This document shows, piece after piece, positions 1 through 7,962 of a DNA stretch of 64,000 bases. Position 1 is the first letter of the stretch, and each line of letters begins with the position of its first letter. The position numbers and the translations under genes are program-made. Origin of the DNA: Vibrio mexicanus (GTDB taxonomy: Bacteria; Pseudomonadota; Gammaproteobacteria; Enterobacterales; Vibrionaceae); NCBI RefSeq assembly GCF_001012815.1, contig NZ_JYJP01000084.1:1-64000 (forward strand). Direction: 5' to 3'. The notes beneath the pieces are model-generated. The model had not been told where the DNA came from. It saw nothing but the letters and a program-made list of their open reading frames with translations, and searched no databases.

Positions 1-236
1 AAAATTTCTTTCGCAAGACATTCCGTCTTACACCTAACTGAGTGAAGCCTTGTGGCGTCTGCCCTGTCTGTGGACGCGCATTATAGACAGGTCCTTTAAC
101 TACGCAAGCGAAAATTGCACTTTTTTTAAAGAAAACGCGCCACATGAGCAAACTTTAATCAGGGTGTATTTTGCAACCAGATTGACAGCAGGATTTCAAC
201 AGCTTACCCACAATTACCTGTGGATAAGCATCAAAA
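1..236. other. Non-coding left edge with DnaA-box-like sites
   Basis: I see no credible gene in this stretch. The sequence TGTGGATAA at 219-227 is the exact complement of the classical DnaA box TTATCCACA, and TTACCCACA at 204-212 is a one-mismatch version. Two sites this close could bind DnaA, but short matches also occur by chance. A promoter for a gene beyond the left edge may lie here. Confidence 0.35.
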
Positions 237-1496
237 TTAGTTATCACTATCGAAGAAGTATGAGATTCGTGAACGAGGGTTTAGATACTCTTTCACTTTA
301 TCAGGAAGCTTATTAGGCAAGATTGCATTCACGATCTTAAGCTCTTTGTCAGCTAAGTCGATAATTGGCGCCTGAGTTCTTGGTACAGAGGGATCGTATA
401 TAAGGACATTCGGATACAGGATAGCTTTAGCGTTAACTGAAATAACCAAGCCAACCATTTGGTTCGAGAGTTGCACCACCGTACCTGGTGGGTAAACGCC
501 CATAAACTTCACCAACAAGTTGAGGGTGTCGTTATCGTATAGCTCCTTACAATTCTTATATAAGTGAGACAACGCTACATATGGAATCTTTTGTTCACTG
601 ACTATATTGGGGTGGCATAAGTTATCGTAGGCATTGGCCACCGCCACGATTTGCGCCAGTTCATCAATCTCATCACCTTTCAGCCCATCGGGGTAACCTG
701 AACCATCGTTAAGTTCATGGTGTTGAGCAATGACCGTTTTTGCTGTTTCAGGAAATGCCTCTATATTACCTGCGATATCTAAACCATATTTGGTGTGCAG
801 TTTAAGGTAGTTCTTTTCCGGCTCTGTCAGTGGCGTTTTCTTTCTTACTATTGCAGTTGGCACTTTGATCTTACCGATATCATGAAATAGCGCAGCAAAC
901 GCAAGCTCTTTAATCCGGCTTGGTTCCAACCCTTTTGCTCGAGCAATCATCATTGAAATGACGGAAACGTTCAGTGAATGAAAGTAGATATCTTCAAACT
1001 CACTTTTACCGTTCATCAAGTGCAACGTGACATGATCATCGCTTAGCAGCTTACTAACGATGTTATCAACCAAGGCAGTTGCTTCATCGACTGCCTGCTC
1101 AGGCCGGTTGCGTATTTTATTCATTACCGCACGCATGCAGGCTAACGAGCGTTCGAATTCTTTTTCACAGTGGATGACGCGCCTGCGATAAGCACTCAGC
1201 TTTTCAATTCTTTGCTGCTTCTCTTCCCACAACTTTTTGGCTTCTGCGTCTAGTTCACTTTCTTGAGGAACATTATCTTCTGCTTTCGCCTCCTGTTGAG
1301 GTGGAAGTGGTTCAGCGTCACTCTGGGCAGGGTTGATGTAGACGTGCTTAATACCCAAATGGCGGATGATTTGGATCTGTTCTTGTGTTTTGACTTTAAA
1401 GCTATTGAATAGGAAAGGATGATCATTCCACTTCACAGGAAGTCGAATATGTAATCCCGGTTGAATCCTATCAACAGAAATTTTAATACTCGCCAC
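237..1496 (-). CDS. HD-GYP domain cyclic-di-GMP phosphodiesterase
   Basis: The 419-residue protein has an N-terminal DUF3391-type segment (about residues 1-60), a charged helical linker (about 65-120) and an HD-GYP domain. The metal-binding HDIGK is at residues 205-209, the HH pair at 259-260 and the signature GYP at 267-269, preceded by DGS. Enzymes of this family hydrolyse cyclic-di-GMP to pGpG or GMP and lower biofilm and raise motility signalling in vibrios. There is no receiver or membrane segment, so it should be cytosolic. The start codon is GTG with a weak ribosome binding site; no better in-frame start is visible. It appears monocistronic. Confidence 0.9.
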   Translation of the reverse strand: MASIKISVDRIQPGLHIRLPVKWNDHPFLFNSFKVKTQEQIQIIRHLGIKHVYINPAQSDAEPLPPQQEAKAEDNVPQESELDAEAKKLWEEKQQRIEKLSAYRRRVIHCEKEFERSLACMRAVMNKIRNRPEQAVDEATALVDNIVSKLLSDDHVTLHLMNGKSEFEDIYFHSLNVSVISMMIARAKGLEPSRIKELAFAALFHDIGKIKVPTAIVRKKTPLTEPEKNYLKLHTKYGLDIAGNIEAFPETAKTVIAQHHELNDGSGYPDGLKGDEIDELAQIVAVANAYDNLCHPNIVSEQKIPYVALSHLYKNCKELYDNDTLNLLVKFMGVYPPGTVVQLSNQMVGLVISVNAKAILYPNVLIYDPSVPRTQAPIIDLADKELKIVNAILPNKLPDKVKEYLNPRSRISYFFDSDN

Positions 1497-1597
1497 GTTT
1501 TATATACGACTCTAATTAACAAATAACGCGATAAGTCTAGATGATCCAAGATCACAAATCATCACCCAGATTAATGAATGTGATATGAGAATCGTTT

Positions 1598-2005
1598 CTA
1601 TTTAACTAAATCACAATTAAGTATCCAACGGATACCAAACTGGTCTTCTACTTTACCAAAACGCGCTCCCCAAAAAGCATCAGATAGCGGCATCATCACA
1701 TGACCACCTTCAGATAGGCGCGCAAATACTTTCTCTTGCTCATCTAAATCATCAAATACCAACGCTAATGACATGTTATTGCCACTTCGTTCAGAGGCTA
1801 ACACTCCATCTGACATCATTATCTTCATTCCGAATGCTTCAAACTCAGCGTGCATAATCCAGTCTGGATCCGCCCCCTCTATCATTTGAGGTGCATCTTT
1901 AAATCTCTGTTGCGAAGTCACTACGCCGCCAAAGCACTTATGATAGAAGTCTAGCGCTTGTGAACAGCGACCAGCGAAAAACAAATAAGGTGTCAGTTTA
2001 TACAT
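1598..2005 (-). CDS. VOC-family (PhnB/glyoxalase-like) protein
   Basis: This 135-residue protein has the vicinal-oxygen-chelate fold pattern of the PhnB-like group. An N-terminal strand with PYLFF is followed by an ALDFY helix, a central MHAEF strand and a C-terminal DQFGIRW motif. Members are small cytosolic dimers of mostly unknown substrate, often misnamed 3-demethylubiquinone methyltransferases. Length matches the family. The ATG at 2005 follows GGAGAG. Neighbours give no pathway hint, so only the family assignment is safe. Confidence 0.8.
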   Translation of the reverse strand: MYKLTPYLFFAGRCSQALDFYHKCFGGVVTSQQRFKDAPQMIEGADPDWIMHAEFEAFGMKIMMSDGVLASERSGNNMSLALVFDDLDEQEKVFARLSEGGHVMMPLSDAFWGARFGKVEDQFGIRWILNCDLVK

Positions 2006-2094
2006 TCTAGCTCTCCATGTTATCTATCATTTAAAGATAGTTGATAAAGCTGTAAGGTGCTTGAAATGTATGAAATTTTATAGACGCAGAAAAC

Positions 2095-2126
2095 AAAAAA
2101 ACCTCACTATTACTAGGGAGGCTTTC
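2095..2126 (-). terminator. Rho-independent terminator after the VC0807-like gene
   Basis: Read on the minus strand, GCCTCC, a short loop and GTGAGG form an imperfect hairpin followed by seven T. It lies about 30 bases after the stop of the 2154-2849 gene. Confidence 0.5.
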
Positions 2127-2153
2127 TTAATCAGTCCAATAACCTATCTTCTA

Positions 2154-2849
2154 TTAACTGCTATGGAAGATCTGCTCTGTTTCAAGGGATGTCATTGCTC
2201 TAACTTGTCGCCAGATATAATAGAAGATACCCATCATCATAATCATGCTTGGAATAGCAATGGCTGGGTAACTGTATAACGTCAGCTTACCCAACTCTTC
2301 ATTGAAGGCAGCCGTGCCAGCAGGGCTGGTGACAATCCAAGTTGCAAGGAAGTAGTTCATTGCTGAAGAGAACGCAAAAGTGCTAGCGAAAAGGTAGTTG
2401 GATACGCTCAGGCAGCGCTCAAAAGCAGCCTCATTGCCTGTTTCTGCCAGACGCTGTTTGATTAGCTCGAGGTTCAGCACGGTATCGTTAAAGATAACCT
2501 TTTTAACCACTGGATATTTCGTAAAGCTTGAGATTAGAACAGCTAAGCCAATCAACCCTGGAATCAAGGCTTCTTTTAGCGCCAACCAACGAGTATCGAG
2601 TTCAAGTAATCCAATACCACCTGTTAATAACACGCTGACAAAGCCTAATGCTGCAATAAAGTTAAAACGTTTATTGCGGATCAACTCCATACCGCCGTAT
2701 ACAACTGGAAAGGCCAACGCCACAACAAGGGCCCAAACGGTTCCTAGGTGTTCTTCCCCACTGAACTTCATCAGAATAAATGAAGGAAGGAACACATTGA
2801 AAACGATCTCGAACAATGGGTTCGATTTTTTGTTTGTATTGTTACTCAT
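2154..2849 (-). CDS. VC0807-like inner membrane protein
   Basis: The 231-residue protein is strongly hydrophobic, with several evenly spaced membrane segments and short charged loops. The opening with KSNPLFEIVFNVFLPSFIL and the segment VVYGGMELIRN resemble the VC0807 family, conserved in vibrios and of unknown function. The ATG start follows a weak ribosome binding site. It is the last chromosomal gene before the tRNA-Leu integration site. The family call rests on remembered sequence character, not on a search. Confidence 0.65.
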   Translation of the reverse strand: MSNNTNKKSNPLFEIVFNVFLPSFILMKFSGEEHLGTVWALVVALAFPVVYGGMELIRNKRFNFIAALGFVSVLLTGGIGLLELDTRWLALKEALIPGLIGLAVLISSFTKYPVVKKVIFNDTVLNLELIKQRLAETGNEAAFERCLSVSNYLFASTFAFSSAMNYFLATWIVTSPAGTAAFNEELGKLTLYSYPAIAIPSMIMMMGIFYYIWRQVRAMTSLETEQIFHSS

Positions 2850-3083
2850 AATAATCCAATTATAGGCGCTATCTGTTTATAAAGCTGATGTGGATTGTTC
2901 CCTGTATTAACCCTGCTGTAAAGAGCTATGGCTCCATGCTGTGTAACAACATACAACAATTCGTTCAGGTTCTCGCTCTTCAGGTGCCTTCATATCTTTA
3001 AGCCTTAAAGGATGCGATATCTTTCTTTCCTGATTCCCCCTCAGAATGAGGAAAGGCCGCTATTAAAGCGACCTTTCTATGTA
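2850..3083. other. Chromosomal spacer left of the island
   Basis: No gene is seen. The stretch holds the upstream region of the 2849 gene and, at 3051-3077, a GC-rich hairpin. Confidence 0.5.
3051..3077. terminator. Hairpin terminator downstream of the decayed tRNA-Leu copy
   Basis: AAAGGCCGC at 3052-3060 pairs with GCGACCTTT at 3068-3076 around a TATTAAA loop, with one G-T wobble. It probably served the tRNA transcript that once ran leftward through 3084-3143. Confidence 0.5.
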
Positions 3084-3143
3084 TGGTACCGGTGGCGAAG
3101 TTGATTGGACAGGCATTCCTGACGCTGCGCCGGATTTGAATTC
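3084..3143 (-). repeat. Decayed third copy of the tRNA-Leu 3' end
   Basis: The 14 bases at 3084-3097 (TGGTACCGGTGGCG on the plus strand) are identical to the 3' end of the tRNA-Leu gene at 22079. About 40 bases further, GCCGGATTTGAATTC resembles the anticodon arm region (CGGATTTTGAATCC). The part between has diverged. I read it as a relict of an older attachment site or of a tandem tRNA-Leu gene; it cannot fold as a full tRNA. Confidence 0.5.
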
Positions 3144-3152
3144 ACAAACTCC

Positions 3153-3253
3153 AGATACAACAAAGCCCCGACTTTCGTCGAGGCTTTATCATTTAAATAT
3201 GGTACCGGTGGGCGGACTTGAACCGCCACGCCCGAAGGCAACGGATTTTGAAT
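3153..3253. repeat. attL: tRNA-Leu 3' half plus terminator
   Basis: This copy matches 22032-22131 almost base for base, from the AGATACAAC upstream of the terminator to the anticodon arm. It differs by one substitution (A for G at 3191) and one extra G at about 3209-3211. The loss of selection on this truncated copy explains the drift. Homology ends exactly at the anticodon loop, the usual crossover region for tyrosine integrases in tRNA genes. Confidence 0.88.
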
Positions 3254-3385
3254 TCTCCACAAACGCTTGTATTTTCATGGAAAAGCTTGGATTTAAATGG
3301 ATAAGAGCCACTTAAAAAAACCACTTTTGATGGACAGTGATAGACGACTGTAGATGCCTATCTTCACAGATATCACTCAAGCTTT
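3254..3385. other. Island left-end spacer
   Basis: No gene is seen between attL and the FRG gene. Short open frames here read through the tRNA remnant and are not credible. Confidence 0.4.
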
Positions 3386-4179
3386 TTAACTTGTGTGCGC
3401 TTGTATATCCATCTTGATAGATTTAGCCAGACCAGACAGGTCCCCATATATGGACTTGGCATTGATATTCATCTTTCTCAATACTGCATAAATACTTTGA
3501 TACAAGTCGCAAGAAATAACAAACTTAAGCATTGGGGTAGCACAATAAACATCGGAAGACAGCAAATCTTCTATTTTCTGCTCTCTATTACCTGAAATTA
3601 AGAATGTTCCCGCTTGTCTGTCTATCCTTACATTCATTTCGATCGGTTCTGTAATCCAAACAATGTCATATGAGAATCGGTCAACAACATCATCAAAAAT
3701 CTGATCTTGGCAGCCATTAATATCTCTACGCTGCTTAGTAAAACTCCCATCTTTCGCAGAAATATGTGAGATTGACGCATCTAAAACAGCGTGATAGTCC
3801 AAAGCATATATGGCTAAGTCTTTCTTACTCAACGGATCATAAGCCTCTAACGCAAAATATAATGCAATATAAGGACTTTCAGTAAAATCAATAAGCCTTG
3901 TAGGAGCACCGTAATGTTGCATTACCGACAACCATGCAAGCTTACTTTTGGGTTCGTGGTTTGTATTGTTGTAAATATGATACTTTGATTTAAATAGATT
4001 AAGGTAAAACTCCTCAACTTGTTTTACATGCCCATCCCACGAGGAGCCTAGTGCTCTCTCCAATGTTGACTCTAGTTTCCAAGATGAATCCGCATGCCCC
4101 GATATATATAGTGGTTGGGAAGTTCATTTAGAGCAGTTAACAATTCATCTATCGTACATATAGCCTTTTCTGTTATCAC
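3386..4179 (-). CDS. FRG domain protein, broken by a one-base loss
   Basis: The uninterrupted frame (TTG at 4063) lacks the domain's start. Reading upstream, the codons for HADSSWK are preceded, in the next frame, by ELPNHYIYRG. Adding one G to the GGGG run (plus-strand 4097-4100) joins them into YRGHADSSW, the classical opening of an FRG domain. The central QHYGAPTRLIDFTESP motif (plus a following ALYFA) is also typical. The rebuilt protein is about 264 residues and begins at a GTG at 4179 whose bases overlap the TGA stop of the upstream gene (GTGA), implying translational coupling. FRG proteins are common in phage-defence and toxin loci, but their chemistry is unsettled. Confidence 0.8.
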
Positions 4180-5003
4180 CCTCTGACCCTCGCATATTCT
4201 TCTTGAATCTGCTCTAAAATATCCCGATACGAGGAATCAACATTAACAACAACAGAAACCGCATCGCCTTTCATCTTGATTGGAATCACTTTGCTGCCAT
4301 CTGACGGGATAATTCTAGCTGAAGCGGAGTTTGCCGTTGCAGCCGTCGACTTTGCGACACTCTCAACAACATCTTCATTTAAAGCTTCACCCTTGACTTC
4401 TAAAGCGCCTGTTTGAGCACCAATTTGCTGAGCATAAACAGCGAGAGGTCTCTGAAATAACTCATCTGCATCTACGGGGTTCGGTCCAGTAAACGTTGCT
4501 TTAAAGCTCTTAATAGCGTAGGCACCTCTGATCTTTTGAATAAAACCCTCTGGGTCAGGAATGAAGTTAACCTTAACCTCAACCCCGGTATGAATAACTG
4601 TTTCAGCTTTTTCAAACAACCCTCGAATCCTACGAGCAACTGTTTCTGCATCTGGAGCTAATTTGGATTTCTTTGCGATACCCAGTAAACCAATTCTGCA
4701 ATCGAAAACCACTGTGGTATAAGGACTAGAATCATCGAGCTGATCTATAAAATTGCCACTTTCCTTATCAAACTTCTCCAATGTCGTTTTAGTTGTTCGC
4801 CCTATCGCGAAAGAACCTGTCATCTCATCAAAATATTCAACGTTCCCTAGGTGCCACTCACTCCCAGTAGACAACATTAACTCAGGTTTTTCGTTAATTG
4901 ACTCCAGAAATATTTGAGAGGGAGAGAGATTAGGAATCAATAAAGACAACTGCGCTGGTTTTATAAACTTTACTCGATATAGATAATATTCTGTTCCAGC
5001 CAC
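4176..5003 (-). CDS. Unknown protein, partner of the FRG gene
   Basis: I do not recognise this 275-residue protein. It is soluble and acidic, with a C-terminal third rich in Ala, Ser and Glu that looks partly helical (about residues 200-235), ending in an EEYARVRG tail. It has no signal peptide, membrane segment or obvious catalytic motif. It is the first gene of a two-gene operon: its TGA overlaps the GTG of the FRG gene by four bases. That tight coupling suggests the two proteins act together, possibly as a defence or toxin pair; the function is inference only. Confidence 0.7.
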   Translation of the reverse strand: MAGTEYYLYRVKFIKPAQLSLLIPNLSPSQIFLESINEKPELMLSTGSEWHLGNVEYFDEMTGSFAIGRTTKTTLEKFDKESGNFIDQLDDSSPYTTVVFDCRIGLLGIAKKSKLAPDAETVARRIRGLFEKAETVIHTGVEVKVNFIPDPEGFIQKIRGAYAIKSFKATFTGPNPVDADELFQRPLAVYAQQIGAQTGALEVKGEALNEDVVESVAKSTAATANSASARIIPSDGSKVIPIKMKGDAVSVVVNVDSSYRDILEQIQEEYARVRG

Positions 5004-5158
5004 TGACCCACCATAATGGACTTAGTTATACCTAATCAGAGCATCTAATTTCATAATATTGAAAGCAAGTGTAAGCTTTCTAAAAAACGAGGAGCATCAA
5101 CATAAATTTATGTTCTAAACACTTAACCAAAGGTTAAATCACAATTCGCGCTATACTG
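5004..5158. other. Promoter-containing spacer
   Basis: This AT-rich 155-bp gap must hold the promoter of the leftward 275-aa/FRG operon and the 3' end of the 5159-6381 gene. No confident hexamers or hairpin were identified. Confidence 0.35.
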
Positions 5159-6381
5159 TCACCATTCGAGCCTCTCATTGGGAGATGGCGACATCAGCAC
5201 AACGGTATCTTCAATGTCCTTCTCCTGATTGAGTAAATGCTGGATTGGTTGATGCTTTGCACTTTCCTTCTTAGCAAGTCGCTTTCTCATTGCACTCAAC
5301 ACCATTCGCCATTGTGCGGGAACGAACAACATCGGCCTAGAATCTTCGGTATGTGTAAGAGGCAATGGCAGCGTAATAGCCACACCGCCAGTAATCGACA
5401 ATAAGTGACTCATGCATTCTCGGATAATATTGATATCATTTTTTCGACCACCTTTTGTTTCAGCAAGTACCGACTTAAGCTGAGTCGCTAGGTGTTTGGG
5501 TTTGAAGTTAAAGGTGCTCAGGATGAACACATTGGAGTCTTGTTCTTTTCCTTCCCTTATACTCATTGGTTCTAGATGTTCATGCGAGATTTTTTCTTTC
5601 ACCTGTTGATGTAGTGCGTTCTTCAAATAGAAAAAACTCATTGATTCATCACAAGATTCATTCCAACGAAGTATCTCTCCAATCAAACAGTATGACTCAT
5701 CTATTGTTACTGGGGCAGGTTCAAGTGTCGCTCCCCCTTTTCTTGATGACCGATAAACCAATCCACTGAGTTATGCTCATCAAGTACTCCCAAGGCAACC
5801 AAAATACCTTTTGCTCCCTCAGGCTCAATTCCAATACTGGACAAAAAGCGCAACAAATTCCAAGCATGCCTTGTCTCGATAAAGCTAGCCAGATCCTCTT
5901 TTGAAATAGTGCTGTGCGTCCATGACAAACTCGCCCCATCCATACTCCTAACATCTAAGACTTCTGTTGGTAGGACAAAGGTACAGGGTATGCAGCGACT
6001 CTGTTTTGAACAGGAATTAGGGAGTATAGCTTCAATAAAATCCAGTACGGATTGCATATCCTTGTTGGAAGACAGTGAATAGTAATGATTACTGTCATCT
6101 TCTAGTGATGCAACATGTTGCCATTTCACATCAAAGGTGTAGGTATCGCTATCAAGCTTTTCTTGACTCCACATTGGCGAAAATGATTTAGGTAAAGGCA
6201 ACGCGTTATCTGGCAGTTTTCTGAGCGCCTTGGGAGTAAACTTTTGAGTTAACTCCTCCGCACTTAGGCTGTCCTTGATACCCAGAAGGTTTTGTATCAG
6301 CTCAATGAACTCTTGCTCACATCGAGCCTGTTTGAGTTTATCCAAATGCGTTTCAATTTTTGTCCCTCGAACCATTACCAC
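5159..6381 (-). CDS. Unknown ~407-aa island protein, split by a one-base loss
   Basis: Two overlapping frames (5707-6381 and 5159-5761) cover this stretch. Adding one G to the run of five (plus-strand C at 5733-5737) fuses them without a stop, reading HQEKGGATLEPAP across the join and giving about 407 residues. The second half has no good start of its own; its first possible codon is a TTG lacking a ribosome binding site. I do not recognise the family. It is a soluble, mixed-composition protein with no signal peptide. It is divergent from the integrase at 6464 and shares the 82-bp control region with it, a position often held by satellite regulators or cargo genes. Confidence 0.6.
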
Positions 6382-6463
6382 TCATCTCACTGTGAAATAA
6401 GGAATAACCAACAAAAAGGGAGCCTTCGTTGATGTAATCCATTTTTTATTAGGAGGAACCCTT

Positions 6464-7600
6464 ATGACAACACGTAAACAGATCAATCGAAAGCTCTTAT
6501 TAGAATTTGACCTTGAAGGTAAGAAGCAAGTCGAAATTGTGGATGCCACAGTGCATTACTACCATGCCTTAGTTACCCCAACGAGTATCACTCACATTGC
6601 TAGAGTGGCATTCAATAAACGACGCTATTACAAAAAACTTGGCTCCTTTCCCACCATGCCAATCCCTACCGCTCGAAAGCTGGCGAATGAGTTCGCCCTT
6701 TCCATTCAAAGCGGAGAATACAACCCTCACGCCGAGATGGTTTTTGAGCACTACATTGAAACTCACTACCTACCTATGGTGCTGCAAAAAAACAGAACTG
6801 GAAAGGAGTCATGCAACAAATTCCGCAACACAATACTTCCAGCTTTGGGACGATATACACTCGGAGAATTTGAGCGTGAAGGACACCGTTTGATAGGAGG
6901 CTTTCTTACCAGAAAAGCTCAAAGTATTAAAGCAGCAACGCTTAATCGATATCACTCAGAGCTTAGCGGAGCGTTTCGTCATGCCATTGATTTAGGCTTT
7001 ATACATCGAGATAAATCACCAATGGTTGGCATAAAAAAAAGAAAGGAAGATAACAAGGGCAAGAAAATCATGCCCGACAACCATCAACTAAAGGCTTTGA
7101 TGGCATATTGCGCACAAGAACCGCATTACCAAGCGGCAGCAGATCTAATATTACTGCTTCTATACACTGGCCTTAGAGTCTCTGAAGCACTGTCATTAAC
7201 CCAAGCTAACATTGCCAAGGATAGAAGCTCTTTTGTCCTCACCTGCAACAAATCAGATCGCCCTATTCGCCTGCCACTTAGCCATGACGCTAAAATCATT
7301 ATTGAACGCAGACTGCAAAATACTTGGAATCACTACCTCTTTCCATCGGTGAGAAAAGATAAATGCCCTATGAAACCACCAAGATCCTACATGGATAAGC
7401 TCAAGAAGAAAGTAGGGCTAGCCGAATTTGGGTTTCACCACTGCCGAGCAATATTTAGTTCCTTGGCAGCAAAAGAGAGCTTACATACCGCATCCAAGCT
7501 TTTGAATCATGGTGATATCCATGTCACGACTCGCTACCTATATCCCACAGAGCAAGAGTTGCAAGCTACTACGGACTATGTGGCGAAGCAGCTTTCCTAG
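6464..7600 (+). CDS. Tyrosine recombinase / island integrase
   Basis: This 378-residue integrase has an N-terminal arm-type binding region, a SAM-like core-binding domain (about 90-190) and a catalytic domain. Visible catalytic residues are Arg in TGLRVSEAL, the HHCR box (His and Arg), and the closing LNHGDIHVTTRYLYP with the nucleophilic Tyr. A strong AGGAGG ribosome binding site precedes the ATG. It would drive integration and excision at tRNA-Leu. It heads the rightward cluster with the AlpA-like HTH gene and the replication ATPase, the layout of phage satellites. It is only distantly similar to the second integrase at 16076. Confidence 0.93.
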   Translation: MTTRKQINRKLLLEFDLEGKKQVEIVDATVHYYHALVTPTSITHIARVAFNKRRYYKKLGSFPTMPIPTARKLANEFALSIQSGEYNPHAEMVFEHYIETHYLPMVLQKNRTGKESCNKFRNTILPALGRYTLGEFEREGHRLIGGFLTRKAQSIKAATLNRYHSELSGAFRHAIDLGFIHRDKSPMVGIKKRKEDNKGKKIMPDNHQLKALMAYCAQEPHYQAAADLILLLLYTGLRVSEALSLTQANIAKDRSSFVLTCNKSDRPIRLPLSHDAKIIIERRLQNTWNHYLFPSVRKDKCPMKPPRSYMDKLKKKVGLAEFGFHHCRAIFSSLAAKESLHTASKLLNHGDIHVTTRYLYPTEQELQATTDYVAKQLS

Positions 7601-7754
7601 TCTATCAGTAACTCTCCAGTATCAGGGCCAATCTCTTTGCGAGATTGGCTGGTATCACTCCAACCTTTCACTGTGAAATTCCGATTAAGCCGTTTTTCTA
7701 CTCGCCCATCTTCAACAATACACCTCCAAGTACATCACACTACGGAGAAACAAG

Positions 7755-7952
7755 ATGGAAAATCATCAACCTCTTTTCTTAACCAAGCAAGAGCTAGCAA
7801 ATCGCTGGAACGTATCGCTTTCATTCGTTAGCAAAGCTATTTCTTACAATCCTAGCAAATTACCCCCTTACCTCAAGATTGGAAGCGCTGTCCGCTTTCG
7901 TCTTCAGGATGTAACCGCCTTTGAACAAAACCAAACCACTAATAACGCTTAA
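7755..7952 (+). CDS. AlpA/excisionase-like HTH protein
   Basis: This 65-residue protein is a single winged or MerR-like helix-turn-helix: LTKQELANRWNVSLSFVSKAI followed by LPPYLKIGSAVRFRLQDVTAFEQ. That pattern is typical of AlpA and Xis-like DNA-binding proteins, which read a short site and end in a helix after RF/RFR. The GGAGAAACAAG upstream supports the ATG. Placed directly between integrase and replication ATPase, it probably acts as the excision factor or as activator of the module. Confidence 0.75.
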   Translation: MENHQPLFLTKQELANRWNVSLSFVSKAISYNPSKLPPYLKIGSAVRFRLQDVTAFEQNQTTNNA

Positions 7953-7962
7953 GGTGAAAGTT

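Noticed and set aside
3077..3315. Reading frames of 60-78 codons on both strands over the attL region
   Set aside because: They run through tRNA fragments and the terminator and have no ribosome binding site.
5707..5954. A separate 77-codon leftward gene at 5721-5954
   Set aside because: It is a shadow frame inside the rebuilt 407-aa gene.
7637..7831. A 64-codon frame between integrase and the AlpA-like gene
   Set aside because: It overlaps the start of the HTH gene, lacks a ribosome binding site and has no protein-like composition.
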